A program made the translations under genes and the position numbers. From Pontiellaceae bacterium B12227 (GTDB lineage: Bacteria > Verrucomicrobiota > Kiritimatiellia > Kiritimatiellales > Pontiellaceae), in assembly GCA_029432775.1 (NCBI GenBank), contig JAROAZ010000029.1, forward strand, positions 1 to 64,000: a stretch of 64,000 bases of DNA. Reading direction: 5' to 3'. Shown here piece after piece: positions 16,149 through 25,090 of this stretch. A model generated the notes under the pieces. The model was not told the origin of the DNA. It ran no database searches and saw nothing but the letters and a program-made list of their open reading frames with translations. Each line of letters starts with the position of its first letter. The stretch's first letter is position 1.

Positions 16149-16598
16149 ATGGGCAGACAAAAGAACAACAATAAGAACGCCGGAAAGAAACGCGGGCGCG
16201 GCGGCGCGGGACAGAACCGGGCCGAGTCGGAAGCGTATCTGAAGAAGAACGGATCCAAACCGGACGTCATCGAAACACCCAGCGGGCTGCAGTACACCAT
16301 TAAAGATCCAGGCATTGGAAAAAGTCCGGATGAATGGAGCACGGTGGAAGTGAACCAGCGTATCCTGCTGGTCGACGGCACCGTGCTGAAAGATACCTAC
16401 CACGGCACCGAGACCGACACGTTTACGATGGCCGAAGCCATTGACGGGCTGAAAGAAGGCCTGCCGCTCATGAAAGAAGGCGGCAAGTTCCGCTTTGTGG
16501 TTCCGCCGGATCTGGCCTGGGGCAAGCGCGGCGCCGGTGACAAGATCGGCCCCTACGCCGCTCTCATCTTCGACATCCGCCTGGAAAAAGTTACCTAA
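16149..16598 (+). CDS. FKBP-type peptidyl-prolyl cis-trans isomerase
   Basis: The 149-residue protein has a very basic N-terminal tail (GRQKNNNKNAGKKRGRGG), a short helix (AESEAYLKKNG) like that preceding the FKBP domain of FkpA/FklB, and a single FKBP domain at about 42-149. P-S-G-L-Q-Y-T, D-G-T-V-L-K-D-T-Y, G-L-P-L-M-K-E-G-G and V-P-P-D-L-A-W-G are recognisable landmarks, although some active-site aromatics differ from the classical set. There is no signal peptide, so it is cytoplasmic. The basic tail may bind nucleic acid or ribosomes. Its stop overlaps by four bases the stop of the convergent coiled-coil gene. A 1-mismatch palindrome copy lies at 16306-16320. Confidence 0.88.
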   Translation: MGRQKNNNKNAGKKRGRGGAGQNRAESEAYLKKNGSKPDVIETPSGLQYTIKDPGIGKSPDEWSTVEVNQRILLVDGTVLKDTYHGTETDTFTMAEAIDGLKEGLPLMKEGGKFRFVVPPDLAWGKRGAGDKIGPYAALIFDIRLEKVT

Positions 16599-18175
16599 AA
16601 CCCGCGCGTATCCTGGCCCTGCTCAAACAAGTCGCGGGCGAGATTGAGGTTTTTCACGAAGTTGCTCAGATAGACCTCTTTTTTGCCATAGGCCCGCAGC
16701 GGGATAATGACCGGCCGGGGATTGGAGATCAGCTCGGCGGGCATCACGTGGCAGACATCGCTTTTCACCATCACGCCCACAAACTCGCCACGATCGGTCA
16801 GCAGATAGTCGCCGACCTTCGGGCGGGAGCCGCTGAGTGTGCGGACGCTGAGGTAGTCTCTTCCAAGCATTGGAACAATCTCCACCAAACCGTATGCATT
16901 CACATCTTTGGCGCTGAAAAGCATGGCCGTGCGCAGGCGCCGGTTTTTCACCCCCTGCATCGTAACCGGCTTCAGCGCACCTTCCGTGGCCGAATTCACA
17001 TGCGCCAGACATACCTGGGGCTCGGATGCCGGCACAATCAGCGCGCGCAGGGAACCGGCCTGCGGCTCGCCGACCATTGGAGCGGCAACGCCGCGCACAT
17101 CAGTGACCCGCTCGGACAAGCCTCCGAAAAAGGATTTTCTCAGACCGAGCGACTTAAATTCGGCCGGCACCACCATAAAACCGCCCACATCCACCAGCGG
17201 CATCGCAAGCTGTTTTTCAGTGCGGTAAGTCTTTCCGTTGGCGGAGTGCTCCGTGTAGCTGATCATCACCCGGCGCATCGCTTCATCGCGTCGCACCCAT
17301 ACGGATTTATTCCGCTCTTCGGCGGCGGCTTTCTTTTCCTGCTCCAGCTGAGCAAGTTTTTCAGCATCGGTTTTCTCGCGCTCTTTCAGCACCGCCACCG
17401 ATTCGCGGGCTTCGACCAGCTTTTCGGCGACCTGTTCGGTTTTGGTCTCCAGCCGCTCGCGCTCGTTCAAGGCAACCCGGGCCTTTGCAACCGCTTCGGC
17501 CTCGGCCGACTTTGCTGAAAGCAGATCCGCCTCCCGGCTTGCCAGCTTGCCGGAAAGTTCGTTCGCCCGCTTCTCGGCGAGCTCTTTTGCAGCACGGGCG
17601 TTCAGCGCCTCCTGCCTCAGAGCAAGGATTTCGGAATCGCGGTCGCCGGCCGAGCGCTCGGCCTCGCGGGCGAGCCGTTCAGCCTCTTCGGCCTTTTGCT
17701 CAGCCAGTTTCACCCGGGCGTGGGCGGCATCGGCCCGGGCCTTGGCTTCGCGTTCGCGCTGCTCGAGTTCGCGGGTCCGCACCTTGGCGAGATCCGCCTG
17801 CTGATTCACCAGTTCCGCCTCACGGGCGGCAAGTGCGGCTTTCGACCGGGCCCGTTCAGCGGCCAGTTCGGCTTCCCGCAACTTCGTCAAAGCATCTGCC
17901 CCTTCAGCCCGTTCACGGTCCGCTTTGGCTTCGGCCAGAGCGGCCTGCTCCAACGCCTTTCGGGCCACTTCGGACGACTCTTTAAGCTGCGCCTCCAGAC
18001 GGGCAATTTCACTGCGATAGCCCGCTTCATTGCGCAGACCTTCCTCCAGCACGCGCGAAAGGCCGCTGGCCGGAACGGGAATGTTGGACTGCCCGTCTCT
18101 CAGGTTACGCGAAGTGAGCGCGAGCACCGAGAGCACCATGACGTCGAGCATCACGACTAAAATTGATCGTCGCAT
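16595..18175 (-). CDS. Membrane-anchored long coiled-coil protein, TolR/MotB-like anchor
   Basis: The 526-residue product has one N-terminal membrane segment (ILVVMLDVMVLSVLAL, about 5-20) carrying an aspartate, as in ExbD/TolR/MotB. A roughly 240-residue Ala/Glu/Arg coiled coil follows (about 45-290). The C-terminal domain of about 230 residues begins near W-V-R-R-D-E-A-M-R-R and is rich in beta strands (VDVGGFMVVPAEF, GDYLLTDRGEFVGVMV). It resembles the non-catalytic beta-barrel of trypsin-like or PDZ-less periplasmic proteins, but I cannot name it. It lies 9 bases downstream of a three-helix membrane protein with a TolQ-like helix pair, so a proton-channel-like complex with a periplasmic arm is plausible. 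A palindrome copy lies at 16861-16875. Confidence 0.7.
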   Translation of the reverse strand: MRRSILVVMLDVMVLSVLALTSRNLRDGQSNIPVPASGLSRVLEEGLRNEAGYRSEIARLEAQLKESSEVARKALEQAALAEAKADRERAEGADALTKLREAELAAERARSKAALAAREAELVNQQADLAKVRTRELEQREREAKARADAAHARVKLAEQKAEEAERLAREAERSAGDRDSEILALRQEALNARAAKELAEKRANELSGKLASREADLLSAKSAEAEAVAKARVALNERERLETKTEQVAEKLVEARESVAVLKEREKTDAEKLAQLEQEKKAAAEERNKSVWVRRDEAMRRVMISYTEHSANGKTYRTEKQLAMPLVDVGGFMVVPAEFKSLGLRKSFFGGLSERVTDVRGVAAPMVGEPQAGSLRALIVPASEPQVCLAHVNSATEGALKPVTMQGVKNRRLRTAMLFSAKDVNAYGLVEIVPMLGRDYLSVRTLSGSRPKVGDYLLTDRGEFVGVMVKSDVCHVMPAELISNPRPVIIPLRAYGKKEVYLSNFVKNLNLARDLFEQGQDTRGF

Positions 18176-18184
18176 CGTTTGCCC

Positions 18185-18700
18185 CTACTTGGTTTCGACC
18201 TGGCTTGTCAGCAGTTCCTGCCGCAAAGGCGTATGATAGCCGAGGCGCAGGATCACGGAAACAATGATGCCCATCGCCGTTGAAGCATAGGCAAACATCA
18301 GCCCGGCATCGGGATAGAAGGTGATCACAATAAAACTGCCGACCGAACCAAGCAGGCCGAAATAGAGCGGGAGATCATAATAGATATCGATGGCGTCGAG
18401 CAGCTCCAGAGTTTTAGCGGCATCGTAGCCTGCATTTTTTACCGACTTCGTTTTCGCCAGTGCGGCGACCCACGCAAAAATCTGCAATACGGCGGAAATC
18501 AGCACCATGGTCCAGGCCATCCGCTGACCTACCCGGTGCGCAACCGCACGGGCCTGTTCCACCATCTCGGGACTGATGGCCCCGGCGCCCTCACCAAGCG
18601 GCACCTCACTGGGTTTCGCGAGAAAAGAAATACCCACCGCAATGGCAACCGTCAGGGCCAAAACCCCTAAAAAAATAAAAAAACCGCGCATAAACTTCAT
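18185..18700 (-). CDS. Three-helix membrane protein, distantly TolQ/MotA-like
   Basis: The 171-residue protein has a membrane segment at about 7-27, a periplasmic stretch with acidic residues, a second helix at about 62-82 and a helical pair at about 113-155. The segment YFGLLGSVGSFIVITFYPD followed by A-S-T-A-M-G-I-I-V-S-V-I-L-R recalls the G-L-L-G-T-V and T-A-x-G-L-x-x-A-I motifs of TolQ/ExbB/MotA. The match is distant, so the assignment is tentative. The next gene has an aspartate-bearing single anchor like TolR, and only 9 bases separate them. GAGGAG lies nine bases upstream of ATG 18700. It is the first gene of this operon, divergent from the DUF485 gene. Confidence 0.6.
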   Translation of the reverse strand: MKFMRGFFIFLGVLALTVAIAVGISFLAKPSEVPLGEGAGAISPEMVEQARAVAHRVGQRMAWTMVLISAVLQIFAWVAALAKTKSVKNAGYDAAKTLELLDAIDIYYDLPLYFGLLGSVGSFIVITFYPDAGLMFAYASTAMGIIVSVILRLGYHTPLRQELLTSQVETK

Positions 18701-18997
18701 TTATATACACTCCTCAAATCAACCCAATCAGAAAAAGAAATTTCAACCATTTCCAGCTGCTGTTCACAAGACGTAACCGCTGCAGGAAACCGGACGAACA
18801 TAAAACCGAATCTCTCCTGATACACCCGAAGCATATACTACTATTCCTGTCACATATCCAATCGATACTTTTACATCCATTGCAAATCAGCTATTTACAC
18901 AAAATCTTAATATATGACTATTTATTTAATGTATTGAGATCATCCACGGTTCTGGTAAGCACTGTCCCTTTATACAAAAGGAACCATAGGGGGAAAT
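18701..18997. promoter_or_regulatory. Divergent promoter region, AT-rich
   Basis: This 297-base gap separates the TolQ-like operon (minus) from the transport operon (plus). It is clearly AT-richer than its surroundings between 18790 and 18950. No convincing -35/-10 pair could be fixed by eye and no palindrome copy is present. A strong AGGGGGAAAT ribosome site lies directly before ATG 18998. Confidence 0.5.
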
Positions 18998-19285
18998 ATG
19001 TTACATGAACCAGCCACGAAGGTGGAAAAGGACGCTGCGTCCGATTGGAAAGCCAAGCTCGGCATCAAGTTGTTCTGGCTTTATTGTGTTATTTATATGG
19101 GATTTGTCGGCACCGCGGTCTTCGCCACCGAATCCATGAAACTACCGGTACTTGCCGGCGTCAATCTTGCCATTATCTACGGCATGGCCCTGATCATCTT
19201 CGCGATCATCCTCGGGCTTATTTACAACTATCTCTGCACCAAAAAAGAAGATGAGTTAAACGCCAAAGCAGAGGAGGCTGAATAA
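18998..19285 (+). CDS. DUF485 small membrane protein (YjcH-like)
   Basis: The 95-residue protein has two membrane helices (about 25-47 and 55-82) and a charged tail, the standard form of DUF485. In many bacteria this family precedes the acetate/solute symporter ActP (yjcH-actP) and is thought to assist it. Here its stop TAA overlaps the ATG of the symporter by one base (TAATG at 19283-19287), so translation is coupled. A strong ribosome site, AGGGGG, indicates good expression. It is the first gene of the DUF485, symporter and porin cluster. Confidence 0.88.
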   Translation: MLHEPATKVEKDAASDWKAKLGIKLFWLYCVIYMGFVGTAVFATESMKLPVLAGVNLAIIYGMALIIFAIILGLIYNYLCTKKEDELNAKAEEAE

Positions 19286-21153
19286 TGAATTATGAAGCCA
19301 ACCCCATCGCGGTCGCCATTTTTCTGGCCTTTGTCGGATTCGTTCTCGGCATCTCCTTCTACTTCGCCCGAAAAGCCAAGTCGGCTGAGGGCTACTTCGC
19401 CGCCGGCGGAAATATTCACTGGTTTGTGAACGGGGTCGCCTTTGCCGGTGACTATCTTTCCGCAGCCTCGTTCCTCGGTATCTGCGGCCTCATCGCCACG
19501 ATGGGCTACGACGGGTTCCTCTATTCCATCGGCTATCTCGCCGGCTGGATTGTGGCTCTCTTTGTAGTTGCTGAACCGATGAAACGTCTCGGCAAATATA
19601 CCTTCACCGATGCGCTGGACTCCAAGTTCAATTCCAAAGCCATTCAGTTGATGGCAGCCATCAGCACGCTCGCGGTTTCCATGTTCTACCTGATTCCGCA
19701 GATGGTCGGTGCCGGGGTGCTTGTTACTCCGCTGCTCGGACTGCCCCACTGGATGGGTGTCTGCATGGTCGGTGCCATCGTGATTACGATTGTTGCCACC
19801 GCCGGCATGACCTCCACCACCTACGTACAGTTCCTTAAAGGCGGCCTGCTGATCATCTTCTCTACTGTTATCACGGTAATGGTATTGAGCCGGGGCCTCT
19901 CGACGGAATCCCGTCCGGACACCTTTAACCCGAAGATGATCGCTGCAGCGGACGCCGACACGACGATTCGGGTCACCGAAGCCAAGACCGGCCTCACGTT
20001 TGTGAAGATTGTCGAAGAAGGCGTCGCCAACTGGTGGATCGTTCGCGGCGACAACCTTGAACAGGCGCAGTCCAAAGTGGAAATGCATTCCGGCGAAACG
20101 CTCTATAACGGCGCACCGAAAACCGATAACAAATTCCAGTCTGTAGGTTTGGTAACCAAACTGCCGGACGGTCAGACCGAAACCGGAAGCATCGGACCAC
20201 TGAACTATTTTGCCACCATTCAGGAATCCGAAATCGTCCGTTATCCAAAAGGGAAAGTTGCCAAGTTTGATCACGAAGGTGACCACGTGAAAGTGTTCGT
20301 TCCGGAAATCACCGCCGGTGCGGATCTCATGATCCCCGGCCAGAAATTCAAACTGAAAGACGGCGTTGGTAAGATGAACTTTATCTCGCTCATGCTCGCG
20401 CTCTTCCTGGGCACCGCTTCCCTGCCGCACGTTCTGATTCGCTACTACACCGTTCCGTCTCAGCGCGATGCACGTAAGTCCACCATCGTGGCCATTTGCG
20501 GAATCGGCTTTTTCTACGTGCTGACCCTCTTCATCGGGTTCGGCGCCATGACGCTGGGTGTGATCGATGTGGAAAGCGGCAACATGTCCGCTCCGCTGCT
20601 CGCCAAAGCGTTTAACATCTTCCTGTTCTCCACCATTTCAGCCATTGCCTTCGCAACCGTACTCGGCACCGTTTCCGGTTTGATTGTGGCAACGTCCGGC
20701 GCGATTGCACACGACTTGATGGATAACTACATGAATGTCCAGATGAACGATAAGCAGAAGGTCATGGCCGGTAAGATCGCTGCCTTCGCAGTCGGCATCA
20801 TCGCCATCATCCTCGGCATTGCCTTCAAGGGCATGAACGTGGCCTTCCTCGTGGGTTGGGCGTTTGCAGTTGCGGCTTCCGCCAACCTGCCTTCAATCAT
20901 CATGCTGCTGTTCTGGAAGAAGACCACCGCCAAAGGCATCGCCTACTCCATCGGCGTCGGTATGGTTTCCGCGCTGGCGATCATTCTCTCTTCCCCGAGC
21001 ATGTATGGGCAGTACGGACTCGATCCGGCTTCTGCTCTCCATAAACTCGACAATCCGGGCATCATCTCGATTCCGCTCAGCTTCATTACGCTGGTGGTGG
21101 TGTCGCTGATGACCCAGAAGGATAACGAAGGCCTCTCAACAGAAGCCCCGTAA
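19285..21153 (+). CDS. Sodium:solute symporter, ActP-like
   Basis: This is a 622-residue integral membrane transporter of the SSS family, closest in style to the cation/acetate symporter ActP. The N-terminus shows R-K-A-K-S-A-E-G-Y-F-A-A-G-G and A-G-D-Y-L-S-A-A-S-F-L-G, a hallmark of ActP-type members. Later S-L-P-H-V-L-I-R-Y-Y-T-V and T-V-S-G-L-I-V-A-T-S-G-A-I-A-H-D are also typical. A non-membrane insert of about 130 residues (about 210-355) with a beta-rich, charged sequence lies in the middle and is longer than in E. coli ActP. Coupling to the DUF485 gene and a downstream porin suggest uptake of acetate or another small organic acid. A palindrome and terminator follow the stop. Confidence 0.9.
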   Translation: MNYEANPIAVAIFLAFVGFVLGISFYFARKAKSAEGYFAAGGNIHWFVNGVAFAGDYLSAASFLGICGLIATMGYDGFLYSIGYLAGWIVALFVVAEPMKRLGKYTFTDALDSKFNSKAIQLMAAISTLAVSMFYLIPQMVGAGVLVTPLLGLPHWMGVCMVGAIVITIVATAGMTSTTYVQFLKGGLLIIFSTVITVMVLSRGLSTESRPDTFNPKMIAAADADTTIRVTEAKTGLTFVKIVEEGVANWWIVRGDNLEQAQSKVEMHSGETLYNGAPKTDNKFQSVGLVTKLPDGQTETGSIGPLNYFATIQESEIVRYPKGKVAKFDHEGDHVKVFVPEITAGADLMIPGQKFKLKDGVGKMNFISLMLALFLGTASLPHVLIRYYTVPSQRDARKSTIVAICGIGFFYVLTLFIGFGAMTLGVIDVESGNMSAPLLAKAFNIFLFSTISAIAFATVLGTVSGLIVATSGAIAHDLMDNYMNVQMNDKQKVMAGKIAAFAVGIIAIILGIAFKGMNVAFLVGWAFAVAASANLPSIIMLLFWKKTTAKGIAYSIGVGMVSALAIILSSPSMYGQYGLDPASALHKLDNPGIISIPLSFITLVVVSLMTQKDNEGLSTEAP

Positions 21154-21154
21154 A

Positions 21155-21169
21155 TTCCAATCATTGGAA
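21155..21169. repeat. Dispersed 15-bp palindrome between stop and terminator
   Basis: TTCCAATCATTGGAA begins one base after the symporter stop codon. The same 15-mer occurs at 50013, 52193 and 54135. Confidence 0.92.
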
Positions 21170-21175
21170 CATGGT

Positions 21176-21197
21176 CGGGCCGGATTTTTCCGGCCCG
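21176..21197 (+). terminator. Terminator hairpin after the symporter gene
   Basis: CGGGCCGGA (21176-21184) pairs perfectly with TCCGGCCCG (21189-21197) over a TTTT loop. The downstream tract is only moderately T-rich (TCTCTATTT), so some transcription may continue into the porin gene. Confidence 0.75.
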
Positions 21198-21225
21198 TCT
21201 CTATTTAATCTATACGGAAAAATTT

Positions 21226-22389
21226 ATGAAAAAAACTACGCTCATTCTGGCCACGGCGCTGACCGCCTCACTGGCTTCGGCCGAAAGCATCATGAGGTTG
21301 TTCAATGACAAAGGACAGGGCACCATCTCCGGCCGCATCCAGTCCCTCACCATGTACCGCGACTATGAAGGCACCGGCAACGGCGCCAACTCCACGCTCG
21401 GTGCCGTCGTCAACTACACCTCCCCCGTCTTCTCCGGATTCGATGCCGGGCTGGGCTACAACTACGCCGGCGAAATCTACGAAAACAACAACTCCGCCCT
21501 GCTGGCCAACGATGCCATCAACGTGCTCAACGAAGGCTGGGTGCGGTACAACTTCTACAGCCTCAACCTCACTAACACAACACTTCTGGCAGGCCGTAAA
21601 ATTGTTAACGGCGAGGTTTTCCGCGCCGATGACTTTCGGCAGAAGGCGCGCTCCCTCGAAACCGTCATGGTCGAATCCAAAGATATTTCCAACACCCGGC
21701 TCACGATCGGACACGCGTTCCGCATGAGCAACTGGATCCAGGTCGGAGATCGTGCCGACTTTAATGACCTCAACAACAACGACGGCATTACCTGGGCAGA
21801 AGCGGTCTACTCGGGCATAAATGAACTCGAACTTGCCGTGTTTGATGCCATTGGATGGGATTCCGTAAATCTGATCGGTACACGCGCAAAATATGACATT
21901 TCGGAAGAAACCGCCATTCTGGCCTACCTCCGCAACGAAAGCAGCATTGGCAGTTCCTCCGGACACCATGCGAATGTGCTCGGCCTTTCCATCACTCAGA
22001 AATTAGGCGCCTGGAAACTGGAAGGCGGCTACTTCGGAGTATATGGAGATAATCTGCGATTCCAGGAAACCACCACCGGTATCAATCATGCCCTCGGAGC
22101 TTCCATGATGATCTACGCTCAACAGTTTGCCGGCGGGGCCGACACGGCCTATCTCAAGGCCGTGACTAAACTCGAAAGCACCAAGACCGTTCTTTATGCA
22201 CTGTACAACTATACCTGGCAGCAAAAACTCTGGGACGGACAGGAGCTGAACATCGTCATCAAGCAACCGGTGACTGAAAACCTGACGGTCGCATTCAAAG
22301 GCGGCATCGGTTATCGCCTCGACAAGAACAGCATCGGAGCGAACACCACCGCCACCGACGCACGCCTCTTCATCACCTACGCCTTCTAA
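21226..22389 (+). CDS. Outer-membrane porin, Opr-like
   Basis: The 387-residue product has a signal peptide (KKTTLILATALTASLASA) and a beta-barrel pattern throughout (alternating aromatic and polar strands such as FDAGLGYNYAGEIYE, GAWKLEGGYFGVYG). It ends in L-F-I-T-Y-A-F, with the terminal Phe needed for outer-membrane assembly. G-R-I-Q-S-L near the start and Y-R-D-Y-E resemble OprD/Opr-family porins. It directly follows the ActP-like symporter, so it most likely provides the outer-membrane path for the same substrate. No strong Shine-Dalgarno sequence is seen; the start is fixed by the leader. A palindrome and a strong terminator lie immediately downstream. Confidence 0.8.
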   Translation: MKKTTLILATALTASLASAESIMRLFNDKGQGTISGRIQSLTMYRDYEGTGNGANSTLGAVVNYTSPVFSGFDAGLGYNYAGEIYENNNSALLANDAINVLNEGWVRYNFYSLNLTNTTLLAGRKIVNGEVFRADDFRQKARSLETVMVESKDISNTRLTIGHAFRMSNWIQVGDRADFNDLNNNDGITWAEAVYSGINELELAVFDAIGWDSVNLIGTRAKYDISEETAILAYLRNESSIGSSSGHHANVLGLSITQKLGAWKLEGGYFGVYGDNLRFQETTTGINHALGASMMIYAQQFAGGADTAYLKAVTKLESTKTVLYALYNYTWQQKLWDGQELNIVIKQPVTENLTVAFKGGIGYRLDKNSIGANTTATDARLFITYAF

Positions 22390-22393
22390 AAGA

Positions 22394-22408
22394 TTCCAAA
22401 CCTTGGAA
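22394..22408. repeat. Dispersed 15-bp palindrome between stop and terminator
   Basis: TTCCAAACCTTGGAA starts four bases after the porin stop and ends five bases before the terminator stem. Confidence 0.92.
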
Positions 22409-22413
22409 ACACC

Positions 22414-22441
22414 GGGCGGTCAAAACGACCGCCCTTTTTTT
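22414..22441 (+). terminator. Rho-independent terminator of the porin gene
   Basis: GGGCGGTC (22414-22421) pairs perfectly with GACCGCCC (22427-22434) over an AAAAC loop, followed by seven Ts. Confidence 0.95.
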
Positions 22442-22501
22442 GTGCCCGGCCCATTCCCTCATCCGCAATGCATTCTTTCCATGATGGCTTGCCGGTTCAT
22501 T

Positions 22502-25087
22502 TTACACCTGCATGCTGCCGAGGAAATCGTAACCGAGGCGGCTTTGGAAAACGGGAATACGGGCAAGGACCGACTGCAGGTTGTCGCGCTCCAGATCGGT
22601 GAGGGTCGAAACATCAAGATCATCCGAATTCGAGCTGAGGGCCGCATTCGCGGAAATCTGGTTGAAGAAGCGCAGTTGCCAAAGATAGTCAAAAACATAT
22701 ACCAGTTCCCGATAGGTTTCATCCTTCAGAATTCCGGTGTGCTGCAGCTCCGAGATGCGGTTCAATGTTCCAGGCGTTGGAAGCCCGTGTTTCAGAGCAT
22801 AGATCCGGCCAAAGGTTTCGAGCGGCTTCAGGCACTCCTTCAGGTTGATCGTCTTTTCAGTGCCTTTTCGCTCGGTGCGGATGCGACCTAGCAGGCCGAG
22901 CGGCGCTTTATAGCCCAGGCAGTTTTTTGCATAAAAAATGAAGAACTCCGGATTGGCCTCCGTGCAGGCACGCACATGCGCCCGCAGTTCATCGACCTGC
23001 TCATCGGAACCGAACGCATTGCGGATGTCAAAAAAGACGTTCACTTCCAGAATGGTTTCCGACGTTGCTTTCAGAATCCACTGGTTGAATTTCTTTTTCC
23101 ACTCGGAGACCGAGAGACACCATTTCGGGTTGGCCGCCATAATGCCGCCCGGGCAGTAGGGATAGCCCGCCTGCCTCAGTTTCCCGCACACCTCATCGGC
23201 CAGCACCAGAAACTCGCGCCGGATTTCGGTTAACCGCTCTTTCGGTACATCGGCAAAGATCAGTGCATTGTCCTGATCCGAAAACATCGTCATTTCATGC
23301 CGGGCATTACTGCCCAGCGAAACAAAAGCAAAGGGCGTGGCCGGCCGGCCGGATTCTTCCAATGACTGGAAAATAAAGCGCTCGATTGCCGCGTCATAAG
23401 CCGCGCCGATCGTCTCCCGAAGAATCGCCGGCTTCACTCCGCTGTCGGTCAGCGCCCGCACCAGATCAGGAAGCTGTTTCAGCGCCCGCACCACCTGCCC
23501 GGCGGTTTTCGCAGCCGCGATATCCTGCTGAATTTCAGGAATGGGAAACCCCTGAGCCGCCGAGGGTGCCGAAAAGGCCTTAAGCGTATCTCGCCGGCCC
23601 CGGCTTATTTCAGTGAATGAAATCACATGCCCGTTCTTTTCAGAGAAGAAAATGCGGGAGGTGGACACCAGCACGTCCAACGGTTCGTCGCCCTTCGTGC
23701 GCAGCCGCGCCTCAAATTCCGCCGCAGCGGCGGTATGATCGTACAGCTGTTTGAGATGCTCATCCGCAAAGCGGTTCACCTCATTATCCGGCTCCAGCAA
23801 ATGCCAGATCTTCATTCCGGCCAGCTCCTCTTCGCCAAAACCGGTCATCCGCCGCATCGTGTGGTTGGAAAAAACGGTATCGCCATCGATCACCAGTACA
23901 TAGCCTTCGTTCGATCCTTCCACCAGCGCCCGGTATCGATCCTTTGCTTCCCGCAAGCCGGTTTCGGCTCGGGCCCGGTCGATTTCAATCCGGCGGCTCT
24001 GCAGGAGCACGCTCGCCATCAACCCCAGCATGGCCATGGCAATCACACCGTCCGCAATCAGCAGGTTACGCGAAAGACGGTCAATTTCTTCTTTCACATC
24101 GTGAATATACACCCCGGTACCCACAACCCAGTCCCATTCGGGCACGCCCTGCACGAAGGAGAGCTTGGGCTCAGCCCGACCCGGATCATCCATCCACTGC
24201 CAGAGATATTCGAGATAGCCCTCATTCCCGGCCTTCACCAGTTCCACCGATTCGGCAAAGAGTTTGATGCCGCTTTTATTCTCGCTGTCGGAATAATCCG
24301 AAAGATCTTTACCCACCAGCTCCGGACGATACGGATGCATCACCATCACCGGTGTCATATCGGTTATCCAGAAATAGTCTTTGTTATCAATCCCGTAGCG
24401 CAGTTCCGAAACCTCGGCCGCTGCCAGCCGCTGGGCCTCGGCACGCGTCAATTCGCCGGACTGTTCCTGATGAAGGTAAAACTCAATGGCACTGGTTGCC
24501 GTGGAAACCAGCTCTTTAATCATGCCCTGCTTCTGCTTCATCATGCTGTCGCGGAAGACCGGAACAATGATGGTAAAAGCAGACGATGCGAAAAGGACGG
24601 CCGCAATGACTGTCGGCCAGACGACGCGCCAATAGAAACCCGCCGAAAGTTTAGTCCGGTTATTGTGCTTGTTCTGGCCGTAGTAGGCCTGCCCCTTGAA
24701 ATATTCCGAAAGCTCCGCTTCGCTCAGAATCTTTTCCAGCTCCTCCGGCTCGTCGGATTCGTGATATTTCTCCGTGAACATGCCGCTTTCGAAATCCTCC
24801 TGCAGCGGAATAAAGCCGTCGTAGTCATCGCGCAAATGGCATTCGAAAACCGCCTTGATCTGTTCGCGGGTATATTTGCCCTCAAACTCGTGGTAGGCAT
24901 CTTCAAGGGCCTCGGCGCAGTGGCGGTATTTGCGGTGGTTATATGGATTAAACCCGCGCTTACTGCCCGTTTTTACAAAGTGGTCAAAACTCTCCGCATC
25001 GAAAAATCCATCAATCCACTTGTGGATATCTTCGGCACGGATACCTACCTGCTCTTCACTATGGTCCGCATGCGTCGAGAGCTTCAT
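22502..25087 (-). CDS. Membrane sensor with Cache, PAS and DUF294 nucleotidyltransferase-like domains
   Basis: The 861-residue protein has a cytoplasmic N-terminal helical region (about 1-150), a membrane helix near 155-178, an extracytoplasmic Cache domain (about 190-335, with G-I-D-N-K-D-Y-F-W-I-T-D and M-H-P-Y-R-P), a second helix near 345-365 and a PAS domain (about 385-500). A DUF294 region follows with G-S-N-A-R-H-E-M-T-M-F-S-D-Q-D-N, the nucleotidyltransferase-fold motif, and then a DUF294_C helical part. DUF294 proteins are often linked to ActP/DUF485 transporters, as here, where the gene converges on that cluster. A ligand-sensing regulator of organic-acid uptake is likely. Two palindrome copies (22768, 23357) lie within it. 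Confidence 0.85.
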   Translation of the reverse strand: MKLSTHADHSEEQVGIRAEDIHKWIDGFFDAESFDHFVKTGSKRGFNPYNHRKYRHCAEALEDAYHEFEGKYTREQIKAVFECHLRDDYDGFIPLQEDFESGMFTEKYHESDEPEELEKILSEAELSEYFKGQAYYGQNKHNNRTKLSAGFYWRVVWPTVIAAVLFASSAFTIIVPVFRDSMMKQKQGMIKELVSTATSAIEFYLHQEQSGELTRAEAQRLAAAEVSELRYGIDNKDYFWITDMTPVMVMHPYRPELVGKDLSDYSDSENKSGIKLFAESVELVKAGNEGYLEYLWQWMDDPGRAEPKLSFVQGVPEWDWVVGTGVYIHDVKEEIDRLSRNLLIADGVIAMAMLGLMASVLLQSRRIEIDRARAETGLREAKDRYRALVEGSNEGYVLVIDGDTVFSNHTMRRMTGFGEEELAGMKIWHLLEPDNEVNRFADEHLKQLYDHTAAAAEFEARLRTKGDEPLDVLVSTSRIFFSEKNGHVISFTEISRGRRDTLKAFSAPSAAQGFPIPEIQQDIAAAKTAGQVVRALKQLPDLVRALTDSGVKPAILRETIGAAYDAAIERFIFQSLEESGRPATPFAFVSLGSNARHEMTMFSDQDNALIFADVPKERLTEIRREFLVLADEVCGKLRQAGYPYCPGGIMAANPKWCLSVSEWKKKFNQWILKATSETILEVNVFFDIRNAFGSDEQVDELRAHVRACTEANPEFFIFYAKNCLGYKAPLGLLGRIRTERKGTEKTINLKECLKPLETFGRIYALKHGLPTPGTLNRISELQHTGILKDETYRELVYVFDYLWQLRFFNQISANAALSSNSDDLDVSTLTDLERDNLQSVLARIPVFQSRLGYDFLGSMQV

Positions 25088-25090
25088 CGA

